A stretch of DNA of 64,000 nt, from NCBI GenBank assembly GCA_025758045.1, contig CP107208.1, positions 3,095,019-3,159,018 on the forward strand. The letters are read 5' to 3'. The notes beneath the pieces are model-generated. The model made no database searches and was not told where the DNA came from. It saw nothing but the letters and a program-made list of their open reading frames with translations. The position numbers and the translations under genes were made by a program. This DNA is from Oscillospiraceae bacterium. GTDB taxonomy: Bacteria > Bacillota > Clostridia > Oscillospirales > Ruminococcaceae. Shown here piece by piece: positions 50,550-57,828 of the stretch (position 1 is its first letter; each line of letters starts with the position of its first letter).

Positions 50550-52202
50550 TTATCGTTCCTGTTCCTGCCTTTTCACAGGCTTGCGCTCCCGGTGTAAAAT
50601 CTGGTCGATATTGCCCTTGACAGTCTGTAAGCGGCGGTATTCCTCCCGTTTTGCCCGGTAATCGTTGTAGCCGCTGTTTTTCTCTTGGATAAGGGTTTCA
50701 ATCTCTGCTTGCAGGGCTTTATAGCTCGGCAGCTTGGAAATGCCGTTCTCCCTGAAATAGCGGGCGGCTGCGTCTGCTATGATAAAGTCGCTTTCGTACT
50801 TCTGACGGTAGGCTGCTTTTGCTTTGGCGTTTTTCTGCTGTTTCAGCCCGTCCCGGACAGGGCGGGTCTTGGAATAGGCAAGCACCTGTCGTTGCAGCTC
50901 CTTTTTCCCGTTCAGCGTCTTTTCCACCTGCTTCAGCTCTGCAAGGCTTTCCTGCATGGCGGCATAGGCGGCAGAACAGGCTTCGTCCAGTTCCTCCGGG
51001 GAAGAAAAGCCGTACTGCTGGTAGGCAGTAACGGTAGCCGCCATCTGCTTTAGGTTGTGCTTTGCCGCCCAGCGGTCATAACCCACGCCCTTGCCCTCGG
51101 CTCGCTTGGCTTCCCGGTCAACCATGCGCTGCAAGATGTTGTCTGCCGGGGTGGTTTTTGCGGCTTTTTCCTCCTGCAAGCGTCCCTTTTGGGTGTGTGG
51201 GTATTCCGGTATGGCTTTGGTCTGTTCGGCGGCTCTGTGGGCGTTCTGCGTAAGCAGGGCAAGGACAGCAGCCTTGTCAAAATCGTCCCCCAGCTTCCGG
51301 GCTGTGATAGGCTTCGTCCTGTCCGGCGTGAGGTAGGAAAGCCGCCCCCGGCTCTCCTTGACGGTCACACCCTCCTGCAGCAAAAGGGAAGAAAACTCGT
51401 CAAAGCTGGCAGCTTGGGAAAGTGCCTGCCGTATCGTCCGGCGCAGCTTCGCCTTGTCCGTTTCAAACTTGGTGGGCTTGGTCGGCTGTCCTGCGGCTTC
51501 TCTGGCGGCGTTCTCTTTATCAAGGGCAAGCTGCCCTTTCTTTGCCGCCCAGTATTCCCGTTCGGTTATCCGTTCCTTGCTGCCGTTCAAGAGGTCGATT
51601 TGGTAAAGCCCCTCCCGGTGGCACATCTCCATGACTTCACTCTTGAAATATTCCATAGCGGCATTGGTACAGCGGTGCTTGCAGCCCTCCCTTGTGTCGG
51701 CTGGTCTGTCCATGTAGGGCAGAAGCGGGACTTCGTAAATCCGCAGGGAGTTGATGACGATATGCACATGGATATTCCCGCTGTGGTTATGCCCGTCCGG
51801 GTGGGTGCAGATTAGGGCTTGGTGTCCGGGGAAATGTGCCTTGCAGAACTGTTCCCCCAGTTCCTGCGCCCGGTCTGTGGTCAAGCCGTTGTCTGTCCCG
51901 TCCCGTGGGTCAAAGCTGATGATATAGTGGTGGCTTTTCACATCTTCCCGTTTTTGGTTTTTCTCATAGCGGAGATTAGCCCGCATACAGGCAACAGCGA
52001 AATCCTCGCCCCCGCAGTTAAGGGAAGAAATGTCCTCGTCAAGCTGGAGCCGCCCGCCATGTTTCAGCGATTTCAGGTACAGCTTAAGCAGAATGTTGGA
52101 ATACAGCACGCCGTCCTGCATACTTTCCAGCAGCACGATGGAATCATCGTCAAAATAGTTTTCTTTGAGTTTCAGATAATAATATTTTCGATTGTCTGAC
52201 AT
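50550..52202 (-). CDS. fusion of replisome-organizer N-terminus and N-truncated relaxase
   Basis: 550 residues. Residues 1-58 match the first 58 residues of the initiator at 50162 (49 of 58 identical), but at 'LDEDISSLNCGGEDF' the sequence switches into a relaxase. The relaxase keeps the HUH metal site 'HNHSGNIHVHIVIN' (His145, His147), 'SHHYIISFDP', and a long helical C-terminus (about 380-550). The true relaxase N-terminus (about 40-50 residues before 'LNCGGEDF') is lost. AAGGAGG before ATG at 52202 belongs to the initiator start. Either a deletion product or a new fused protein; nicking activity is uncertain. Confidence 0.85.
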   Translation of the reverse strand: MSDNRKYYYLKLKENYFDDDSIVLLESMQDGVLYSNILLKLYLKSLKHGGRLQLDEDISSLNCGGEDFAVACMRANLRYEKNQKREDVKSHHYIISFDPRDGTDNGLTTDRAQELGEQFCKAHFPGHQALICTHPDGHNHSGNIHVHIVINSLRIYEVPLLPYMDRPADTREGCKHRCTNAAMEYFKSEVMEMCHREGLYQIDLLNGSKERITEREYWAAKKGQLALDKENAAREAAGQPTKPTKFETDKAKLRRTIRQALSQAASFDEFSSLLLQEGVTVKESRGRLSYLTPDRTKPITARKLGDDFDKAAVLALLTQNAHRAAEQTKAIPEYPHTQKGRLQEEKAAKTTPADNILQRMVDREAKRAEGKGVGYDRWAAKHNLKQMAATVTAYQQYGFSSPEELDEACSAAYAAMQESLAELKQVEKTLNGKKELQRQVLAYSKTRPVRDGLKQQKNAKAKAAYRQKYESDFIIADAAARYFRENGISKLPSYKALQAEIETLIQEKNSGYNDYRAKREEYRRLQTVKGNIDQILHRERKPVKRQEQER

Positions 52203-52315
52203 AGGGTTCCTCCTTGGGGGTTCTCTTGGGATTCTGTACGCATTTTAAGGCTATTTTAGGGGTCAGAGGATAAATCTATCAGACTGCCTTTGACACCCTC
52301 GAAAAAAGCCTTGAT

Positions 52316-52714
52316 TTACAAGGGTTTTTCAGCCCCTAAAGCGTGACATTTCTCCCGTTGTTTCCGCTTGCGCTTTGCGGCGTTGATCCGCTTCATGCGT
52401 GCGGCACATTCCGGGCAGTATTTGGCCCTGTTAGAACCGGGGGTAAACAGCGCCCCGCATACGGCGCATTTCTTAGCATTTAGCCGGTGGAACAGCGCCG
52501 TTTCCAGTTCCTTATCCTGCGGCAATACCGCCGCCCGAAACCACCTGCACAACAGGGAGTAGGAAATAGACTGGACACAGACACATTCCTCCCCATCGTC
52601 CAGAGAGATACAGTTTCCGTCGATGTAGTTGCAGCACTCATGCACCAGTCTCCGCGCTCTGCGGTACTGGCGGTAATCCATGACAGGGATAGGTTCAGTC
52701 TTGTTGTTCTTCAT
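52316..52714 (-). CDS. cysteine-rich VLP domain protein
   Basis: 132 residues. An N-terminal 'MDYRQYRRARRLVHECCNYI', the eponymous 'AAVLPQDKELE' segment and a C-terminal zinc-binding pair ('CAVCGALFTPGSNRAKYCPEC'-like, cysteines at about 91, 94, 107 and 110). It is found beside relaxase genes in Firmicutes elements. The AAGGAGG ribosome site is too far from this ATG and serves an 11-codon frame at 52695-52730 that overlaps the start, so translation is probably coupled to that mini-frame. Confidence 0.82.
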   Translation of the reverse strand: MKNNKTEPIPVMDYRQYRRARRLVHECCNYIDGNCISLDDGEECVCVQSISYSLLCRWFRAAVLPQDKELETALFHRLNAKKCAVCGALFTPGSNRAKYCPECAARMKRINAAKRKRKQREKCHALGAEKPL

Positions 52715-52730
52715 AAATGATTTTTTTCAT
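52695..52730 (-). CDS. 11-codon leader frame before the Cys-rich VLP gene
   Basis: ATG at 52730 is ideally spaced after AAGGAGG; it encodes MKKIIYEEQQD and stops 17 bases inside the next gene in another frame. It may set translation of the downstream gene. Small size makes this tentative. Confidence 0.35.
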   Translation of the reverse strand: MKKIIYEEQQD

Positions 52731-52769
52731 AAAGCCGGTAACCTCCTTGAATGAATTTATTGTTAAATA

Positions 52770-52811
52770 TTCGTGCAAAGTATTGTTTTCTTCGTGCAAA
52801 TGGCATATACT
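52770..52811 (+). promoter_or_regulatory. toxin-antitoxin promoter with paired operator repeats
   Basis: TTGTTT (52783-52788), 17-bp spacer, TATACT (52806-52811). Two direct repeats TTCGTGCAAA (52770-52779 and 52791-52800) lie exactly 21 bp apart, two helical turns, one upstream of the -35 and one in the spacer. A likely RelB operator. Confidence 0.75.
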
Positions 52812-52840
52812 ATAATTGCCAGCAGAAAGGGGTTGATCGT

Positions 52841-53119
52841 ATGGCTGGAAATACCACAAACATCAGTATCCGCATGGACGCAGATTTGAAAGCGCAGGCG
52901 GACGCACTGTTTACTGAACTTGGCATGAACCTGACTACGGCGTTTAACATCTTTGTGCGCCAGTCGCTTCGTGAAGGCGGCATTCCCTTTGAGGTAAGGC
53001 TGGAACAGCCGAACAAAGAAACGGTTGCTGCCATGCTGGAAGCGGAAAGGATTGCAAAAGACCCGTCTGTAAAGGGCTACAATGACCTTGACGAGTTGTT
53101 TGCTGACCTGAAAAGATGA
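52841..53119 (+). CDS. RelB/DinJ-family antitoxin
   Basis: 92 residues. Ribbon-helix-helix N-terminus ('NTTNISIRMDADLKAQADAL', 'NLTTAFNIFVRQSL') and an acidic C-terminal toxin-binding part ('YNDLDELFADLK'). It neutralises the YafQ-type RNase next door and should repress the operon. ATG at 52841 follows AAAGGGG. The 4-base overlap with the toxin gene is typical. Confidence 0.92.
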   Translation: MAGNTTNISIRMDADLKAQADALFTELGMNLTTAFNIFVRQSLREGGIPFEVRLEQPNKETVAAMLEAERIAKDPSVKGYNDLDELFADLKR

Positions 53120-53406
53120 AAGAAACCAAATATACCGTCAAGTACACGACCAGTTTCAAAAAAGACTACAAACGAGCCATCAAGCGTGGCTTGAAGATCA
53201 AGCTGCTGGAGCAGGTCGTAGCATTGCTGGCAATGGGCGAGCCGCTGCCGGATAAAAACCGCGACCATGACCTGTCCGGCGATTGGGCAGGTCATCGGGA
53301 ATGTCATATTCTCCCGGACTGGCTGCTTGTCTATCGCATAGAGGATGATGTTCTGGTGCTGACGCTGGCCCGCACCGGCACACACAGCGACTTGTTCGGC
53401 AAATAA
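53116..53406 (+). CDS. YafQ-family mRNA interferase toxin
   Basis: 96 residues of the RelE superfamily. The residues required in Escherichia coli YafQ are matched: His51, His64, Asp68, Trp69, His90 and Phe94 ('HDLSGDW', 'ECHILPDWLLVYRI', 'THSDLF'). It should cut mRNA on the ribosome. Paired with the antitoxin, it can stabilise the mobile element by post-segregational killing. All catalytic residues present suggest an active toxin. Confidence 0.92.
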   Translation: MKETKYTVKYTTSFKKDYKRAIKRGLKIKLLEQVVALLAMGEPLPDKNRDHDLSGDWAGHRECHILPDWLLVYRIEDDVLVLTLARTGTHSDLFGK

Positions 53407-53513
53407 ACAGTCTGCCGCCGTATGGGGAAACCTGTACGGCGGTTTTTCTGTATGCAAAAGTATGTCGTGAAACGCGACGCACTTGACAGGGGTACGCCAA
53501 AACGCGGTAGCCT

Positions 53514-54959
53514 TTACCGCTCCGGCCCACGCTCGTGAGACTTGTCCCGTTCCTGTCGGGACAGCTGCTCGGCGGTTTTGCGGAGCCGTTCCACTGCTTT
53601 CAAATCCTCCCTCATGGATTTCATGGCAAGCGTGTCCGTCTGCTTTCCGGCGGTCAGCTGGTCGATTTCCCGCTGCCATGCCTTCGGGGTGATCCCCTCG
53701 CCGCTGGCTTTCAGTTCTTTCAGATACCGGGCTGCTGCATCATACAGGATCAGTTCCCGGCTGTGGCGCTGCTCAAACTGTTCCCACTTTTCCGGCTTTA
53801 CTTTGGCAAGCTGCTTGTGGATGGACTTGTACTGGTTGTACTGTTCCCACATCTCCCCTCGTTCGGTAAGAGTGGCGATCCGGCGCTCAGCCTTGACGAT
53901 CTTTCCCCGCAGGTCATAGTAACGGCTGTTCATATCATCGATTTTTTCATGAAGCTGCTGCATAGACTGGATGCCGTTTGCCTGTAAAAAGCTGAATAGT
54001 GCAGCGCTTTCCTGCAAAGCCCGGATTTTTCCGGTGCGGGTGCGGGGAGCATTCAACTGCTGCTGTGCCTCCCACAAAGCGGTCAAGCTGCTTTGCTGTG
54101 TTTGTGGTTTTTCCGCTTCGTCTTTCGACCAGCGATAAAGACGGGTAATGCGGGCTTTAATTTCTTTCAGCAGTTTGTTGTCGGCGGCGATCTGCCGGTT
54201 TACTTCTCCCTTGTCGGTGCGGATACCGCGCTTTTCCATTTGGCTGGCGGCTGGCCCCAGATGGACAGAGGGGATTTTATCAATGCCCTGCCGCTTGTAA
54301 CTGCGGTGGTCAATACGCTCCGGTCTACCGGCAGATTCCAGTGCCCGGTTGGTGTAGGCTGCCCACGCTGCCCGCCAAATCTCCACATTTCCTTTATCGT
54401 TCCAGTCGGTCGTATCCTCCCGATGATTTTTCCAGCCGCCTTTCCCATCCGGGATACGCTGTCCGTTCTCGTCCAGATCGTATGCCTTGCGGCACTTTGC
54501 ACCCCACTGCCCGTTTTCTTTCAAAGGCCGGAGCGTCAGCATGATATGGACATGAGGATTGCCGGTTCCCTTGTCATGGATAGCAAAGTCGGCGCACATT
54601 CCTTTGTCTACAAAGTTGTCCTTCACATAGGCACGCACAAGGGCAAGCTGTTGTTCGCCGGATAGTTCACGGGGCAGGGCTGCTTCGATCTCGCGGGCAA
54701 GCTGGCTGTCCCTTGCTTTCTCGATTTGCTCCACACTGTTCCAGAGGATAGAACGGTCTGCAAATTCTGGCGGGGCGTGGGCAGGCAGCATGATCTCCGC
54801 ATGGACAATGCCGCCTTTCCGGGTGTAGTCGTGGGTCATTCCATCCCATTCATTTGTCAGCTTGGTTCCGCTGCGGTAAGCAGCTGCGGCAACGGCAGAA
54901 CGGCCTGCGCTGCGCTTGATGATACTGACGGGGATATGACAGAAATCTATGGGGAACAC
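53514..54959 (-). CDS. MobA/MobL (MobQ) family relaxase
   Basis: 481 residues. N-terminal relaxase domain with probable nucleophile Tyr28 in 'AAAAYRSGTKL' and the HUH motif 'HDKGTGNPHVHIML' (His128, His136, His138). A long coiled-coil-rich C-terminus follows (about 260-480). It nicks the element's oriT and pilots the strand through a type IV channel. The matching oriT is directly upstream (55094-55131). Unlike the other relaxase (50550) it has an intact N-terminus, so it is the likely working mobilization enzyme. Confidence 0.92.
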   Translation of the reverse strand: MFPIDFCHIPVSIIKRSAGRSAVAAAAYRSGTKLTNEWDGMTHDYTRKGGIVHAEIMLPAHAPPEFADRSILWNSVEQIEKARDSQLAREIEAALPRELSGEQQLALVRAYVKDNFVDKGMCADFAIHDKGTGNPHVHIMLTLRPLKENGQWGAKCRKAYDLDENGQRIPDGKGGWKNHREDTTDWNDKGNVEIWRAAWAAYTNRALESAGRPERIDHRSYKRQGIDKIPSVHLGPAASQMEKRGIRTDKGEVNRQIAADNKLLKEIKARITRLYRWSKDEAEKPQTQQSSLTALWEAQQQLNAPRTRTGKIRALQESAALFSFLQANGIQSMQQLHEKIDDMNSRYYDLRGKIVKAERRIATLTERGEMWEQYNQYKSIHKQLAKVKPEKWEQFEQRHSRELILYDAAARYLKELKASGEGITPKAWQREIDQLTAGKQTDTLAMKSMREDLKAVERLRKTAEQLSRQERDKSHERGPER

Positions 54960-55093
54960 CTCCTTTCAGTGAGGGGATAACAGGCTCTGTGGAGCCGGAC
55001 AAACGCAAAGCGGGTGTTTGGCTGCGCAGAGCGCACAAGGGGTTTGGGGAGCGTAGCTTCCCATCGCGGACGAAGTACGCAACGCCCCCGGCA

Positions 55094-55131
55094 GGGCGCA
55101 CAGCACCGGCAACGGTGTATAAGTGCGCCCT
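55094..55131. promoter_or_regulatory. oriT with RSF1010-like nic core
   Basis: TAAGTGCGCCCT (55120-55131) is the conserved nic region of MobQ/RSF1010-type origins of transfer. It is preceded by the inverted repeat CACCG-gcaa-CGGTG (55104-55117), in the same relative position as in RSF1010, and an outer pair GGGCGCAC / GTGCGCCC (55094-55101, 55123-55130). The MobA/MobL gene starts 135 bases away. The exact nick position cannot be read directly. Confidence 0.85.
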
Positions 55132-55145
55132 TGTAAACAAGGGAC

Positions 55146-55436
55146 TTATGGCGTATCCCCGGATTTTGACAGGTTTGCAGTCAATTCCGCAGCCCCCGGA
55201 AGATGGGACAGGGCAATCAGAAAGGCTTTAACCTCTGCGCCGGAAAGGTCGGGAGCCAACGGGAAAATCCCCTCCAAAATGGCTCCGCGCTCAATCAGGC
55301 GGCGGGTGCGAACCCTGCGTTCTTCGTTCCGCTGCTTGTTCTCCAAAATCTTCTTTCGGTTTTCAAGCTGTCGGATTTCCTTCAGGACTTTCTCCCGTTC
55401 TTCTTTTTGGGGGTGGGCTGTAATTTTTTCGTTCAT
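55146..55436 (-). CDS. DUF3847 accessory mobilization protein
   Basis: 96 residues. A charged helical first half ('EREKVLKEIRQLENRKKILE', 'NEERRVRTRRLIERGAIL') and a short hydrophobic C-terminus. DUF3847 genes lie next to MobA/MobL relaxases on clostridial elements, on the other side of oriT, and resemble MobC-type accessory DNA-binding proteins. Start at 55436 after AGAGGTG. Role inferred from context. Confidence 0.8.
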   Translation of the reverse strand: MNEKITAHPQKEEREKVLKEIRQLENRKKILENKQRNEERRVRTRRLIERGAILEGIFPLAPDLSGAEVKAFLIALSHLPGAAELTANLSKSGDTP

Positions 55437-55464
55437 GTCATGCACCTCTTTTCTTTGGAAACGC

Positions 55465-55926
55465 TCATAGATTGACCGTCCATTTCTGACACGCAAAGTA
55501 CCGGCGCAGCCTCCGCAGTGCAGCGTGGATGGATTTTCCCGCCTGTGATGGTGTGATACCCTCCATTGCGGCAATATCTTTCACTTTCATACCCAGCATA
55601 TAGCGGGCATGGACACGGCGGGCCTGCATAGGCGGCAGGGAAAAAATGGCTTCATACAATCGCCGTATCAGTTCTTCGTATTCGGCTAATTCTTCTTTTT
55701 CTATCAAATGATCCTCCGGCGATGGCTGCGCCCAGCCGATTGCGGCATTTTCGATTCCGTCGTTACAATCGAGGGAGTAAAACGCCTTATACCGGAACAT
55801 CTTGCGTTCTCTGGCGGCCTCGGCTCTCTTATCCAGAAGAAACGCTTCGACGATCTCATCGGACACCTCCACAAAAATGTCCTCTTTGCAAAATGGATAA
55901 TATTGTTTGAGATTGATGGTCTGCAT
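55465..55926 (-). CDS. sigma-70-like factor 1
   Basis: 153 residues. N-terminal 'LKQYYPFCKEDIFVEVSDEI' (element-specific domain), a region-2-like middle and a C-terminal region-4 helix-turn-helix ('MLGMKVKDIAAMEGITPSQA'). Such sigma-like proteins are common on Tn1549/CTn elements; promoters they recognise are unknown. It has a tandem paralogue directly upstream (55937), which suggests duplication. Confidence 0.83.
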   Translation of the reverse strand: MQTINLKQYYPFCKEDIFVEVSDEIVEAFLLDKRAEAARERKMFRYKAFYSLDCNDGIENAAIGWAQPSPEDHLIEKEELAEYEELIRRLYEAIFSLPPMQARRVHARYMLGMKVKDIAAMEGITPSQAGKSIHAALRRLRRYFACQKWTVNL

Positions 55927-55936
55927 AGGCACGCCC

Positions 55937-56389
55937 TCACTCTGTTTGAAAAAGGTCATCATAGCAACGGCGCATATTCCGCAGCCCCCGGTGGATGGCA
56001 ACGCTGACCTTACTGCTATGGATACCCTCTCTCCGGGAGATTTCCGGCTGCTTGATACCGTCAATATAGTAGGCGTGAACACGGCGGGCCTGTGTCGGAG
56101 TGGCATGAGCCAGAGCCGCAGGCAGAGCTGCAATCAGGTGCAGGCGGGTGGTCATTTCTTCTCGTTCCAGCAAAATATCTTCCGGCGATCTGCTGTGTTC
56201 CAGTGCGTAATTTTCCAGCCAGCTGTATGCGTCCAGAGAGTAGTAGGCGCGGTGGTAGACTTTCCGACGCTCATAGTTCTCCATCTCCCGCTGGGCCTGA
56301 TACATCGCTGCCCATACCTCGTCCGTAACATCCACAAACTCGTCATGCCGGTAGTGGGGATACATCCACCGCAGATTGATTGTTTTCAT
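55937..56389 (-). CDS. sigma-70-like factor 2
   Basis: 150 residues. Same plan as its neighbour: 'LRWMYPHYRHDEFVDVTDEV' start and 'YIDGIKQPEISRREGIHSSK' region 4. The gene starts after AGGAGGTAAG and ends 10 bases before the next gene. It may be a regulator rather than a complete sigma factor, since region 2 is weak. Confidence 0.83.
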   Translation of the reverse strand: MKTINLRWMYPHYRHDEFVDVTDEVWAAMYQAQREMENYERRKVYHRAYYSLDAYSWLENYALEHSRSPEDILLEREEMTTRLHLIAALPAALAHATPTQARRVHAYYIDGIKQPEISRREGIHSSKVSVAIHRGLRNMRRCYDDLFQTE

Positions 56390-56492
56390 AGGCTTACCTC
56401 CTGAAAATCGGAGAGGCGGGCAGCTTGTCCGCTGTCCGCCCCTCGCTGAGATAAGGGAAATGATCCCTTTCACTTGGTAGCCAGAAAACAGG

Positions 56493-56906
56493 TCATTCGT
56501 TAAGCCTGTTTTCAAAGAAATTTATAAATTTTTTTCTGACAGCCTCCACACTTTGATACACAGCCACTTTGGAGCAGCCGCACAGCACACCGATCTCTGC
56601 AAGGCTCAGTCCCTCAAGCGCATAGAGCAGGAACCGGCGGCGCTGAGCCTCGGTACAGGTGTCCAGAACCGCCATCAGCTCATGCAGCGTTTCCATGCGG
56701 CAAAGGTATTCTTCCGGCGTTTCGCCGTAGGCTCCTACACCCTCGGTGGTAATGATGTACTCGTCAAACTCCCGGCCATCCCAATGCCGCCGCTGTTCAT
56801 GGAACAGGTTCTCCGTTTTGTGATCGGCCCTGTCAAGAAATTCATAGACTTCCAGCGTGACCTCCACGGCCACAGCTTGTCCGTTATAATTGATGGTAAC
56901 TTCCAT
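56493..56906 (-). CDS. sigma-70-like factor 3 (helix-turn-helix protein)
   Basis: 137 residues. N-terminal 'NYNGQAVAVEVTLEVYEFLD' and C-terminal region-4-type helix-turn-helix 'LEGLSLAEIGVLCGCSKVAV'. The start at 56906 is placed after GGAGGAAAG; a hairpin (56920-56945) sits immediately upstream of that site and could mask it. First gene of the sigma-mobilization run. Confidence 0.8.
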   Translation of the reverse strand: MEVTINYNGQAVAVEVTLEVYEFLDRADHKTENLFHEQRRHWDGREFDEYIITTEGVGAYGETPEEYLCRMETLHELMAVLDTCTEAQRRRFLLYALEGLSLAEIGVLCGCSKVAVYQSVEAVRKKFINFFENRLNE

Positions 56907-56919
56907 CTGCCTTTCCTCC

Positions 56920-57311
56920 ATTCAGATTTTTTGGTAAATCTGAATGGGGCGGCGGGGAGCGGCACCGGGGATAAAGTTCGGGCCATGCTGACCCGATGTT
57001 CCGGCTCCACAGGGACAAAAAAGCGCCCGGACGGCATAAAGCCATACGAGCGTAATAGAGTATATTTTGCTGTTTAATTACATGGTATAGTGCATACTTC
57101 TGACCGCATTGCTCCGCTGCTGGGAACAGGCTTTTTTTAGCTGGTGCAGGTCATGGGTATTGTGAAAAAAGGCAAATATAGACACGGCGGCAATCCTCCT
57201 ATATGCCGCCGTGGATTTACACGGTGTTAGGTCGTCGTTGGTTTAGGGTAGACGAAAAGAAACGGCGGCTCTGATCTTCTCAAAGTCGCCGCTTCATAGG
57301 CGCGTGGAAAT
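56920..57311. other. non-coding stretch with several hairpins
   Basis: ATTCAGATT / AATCTGAAT (56920-56945) abuts the ribosome site of the sigma-like gene. CACGGCGGC / GCCGCCGTG (57183-57213) and an imperfect CGGCGGC / GTCGCCG stem (57263-57291) follow. A minus-strand TATACT near 57060 may be the promoter for the sigma genes. No coding frame of quality is present. Confidence 0.5.
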
Positions 57312-57358
57312 GTGTCTGCTGTACGACGGCTTTTTTTCTTTTGCCGTCGTCCGGCAGA
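57312..57358. repeat. 47-bp hairpin sequence, right copy (inverted)
   Basis: Inverse of 36238-36284 with three mismatches. It lies 4 bases beyond the stop of the module B lipoprotein gene, as the left copy does for module A. Confidence 0.9.
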
Positions 57359-57361
57359 ATG

Positions 57362-57823
57362 TTACTCCATATTCAATTCAATGCTTCCAGTGAAATTTTC
57401 ACATTCAATGCCGATATAGTTTCCACCTTCAGGGAGTGTAATTGTATCACTATATGTTCCGGTTGTTTCAAGCAAAGTGACTTCTTCATCAGCTCCAGAA
57501 ATCCAAAATACTTTTGCAGTTCCATCCGTAACCTCCAGCGCGCAGTCAATAGACAGATCCTTACCCGCTTCACGCTTTATGGAAGTTCCGCCGAACAAAT
57601 ACTCTGTATCTGAAAAATCCTCATAGTTGGCTGTATAGCTTCCTGTATAATCATCAATTCCTTTTTCTTTCGTACCTTGTAAGGATGAATTTCCGGTAAG
57701 TGCTATGGAACCAGCAGACTGAACAATATTGTTATACTGATCGAGAACTTCATCTTTTGTACAACCGGAAAGCACAGAAGCGCCCAACAGTATCAAGCAT
57801 AATGATAGAACTATTTTCTTCAC
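57362..57823 (-). CDS. lipoprotein, last gene of module B
   Basis: 153 residues. Lipoprotein signal (1-20) ends in LSGC, so Cys21 should be lipid-anchored outside. The rest is a small beta-rich domain ('FWISGADEEVTLLETTGTYS', 'GGNYIGIECENFTGSIEL'). The position after LanFEG-type genes suggests an immunity or binding protein like LanI (inference; no clear homology seen). The start GTG at 57823 has GGAAGG at proper spacing; the GTG three codons earlier is less likely. Module A has no counterpart. Confidence 0.75.
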   Translation of the reverse strand: MKKIVLSLCLILLGASVLSGCTKDEVLDQYNNIVQSAGSIALTGNSSLQGTKEKGIDDYTGSYTANYEDFSDTEYLFGGTSIKREAGKDLSIDCALEVTDGTAKVFWISGADEEVTLLETTGTYSDTITLPEGGNYIGIECENFTGSIELNME

Positions 57824-57828
57824 AGGTA

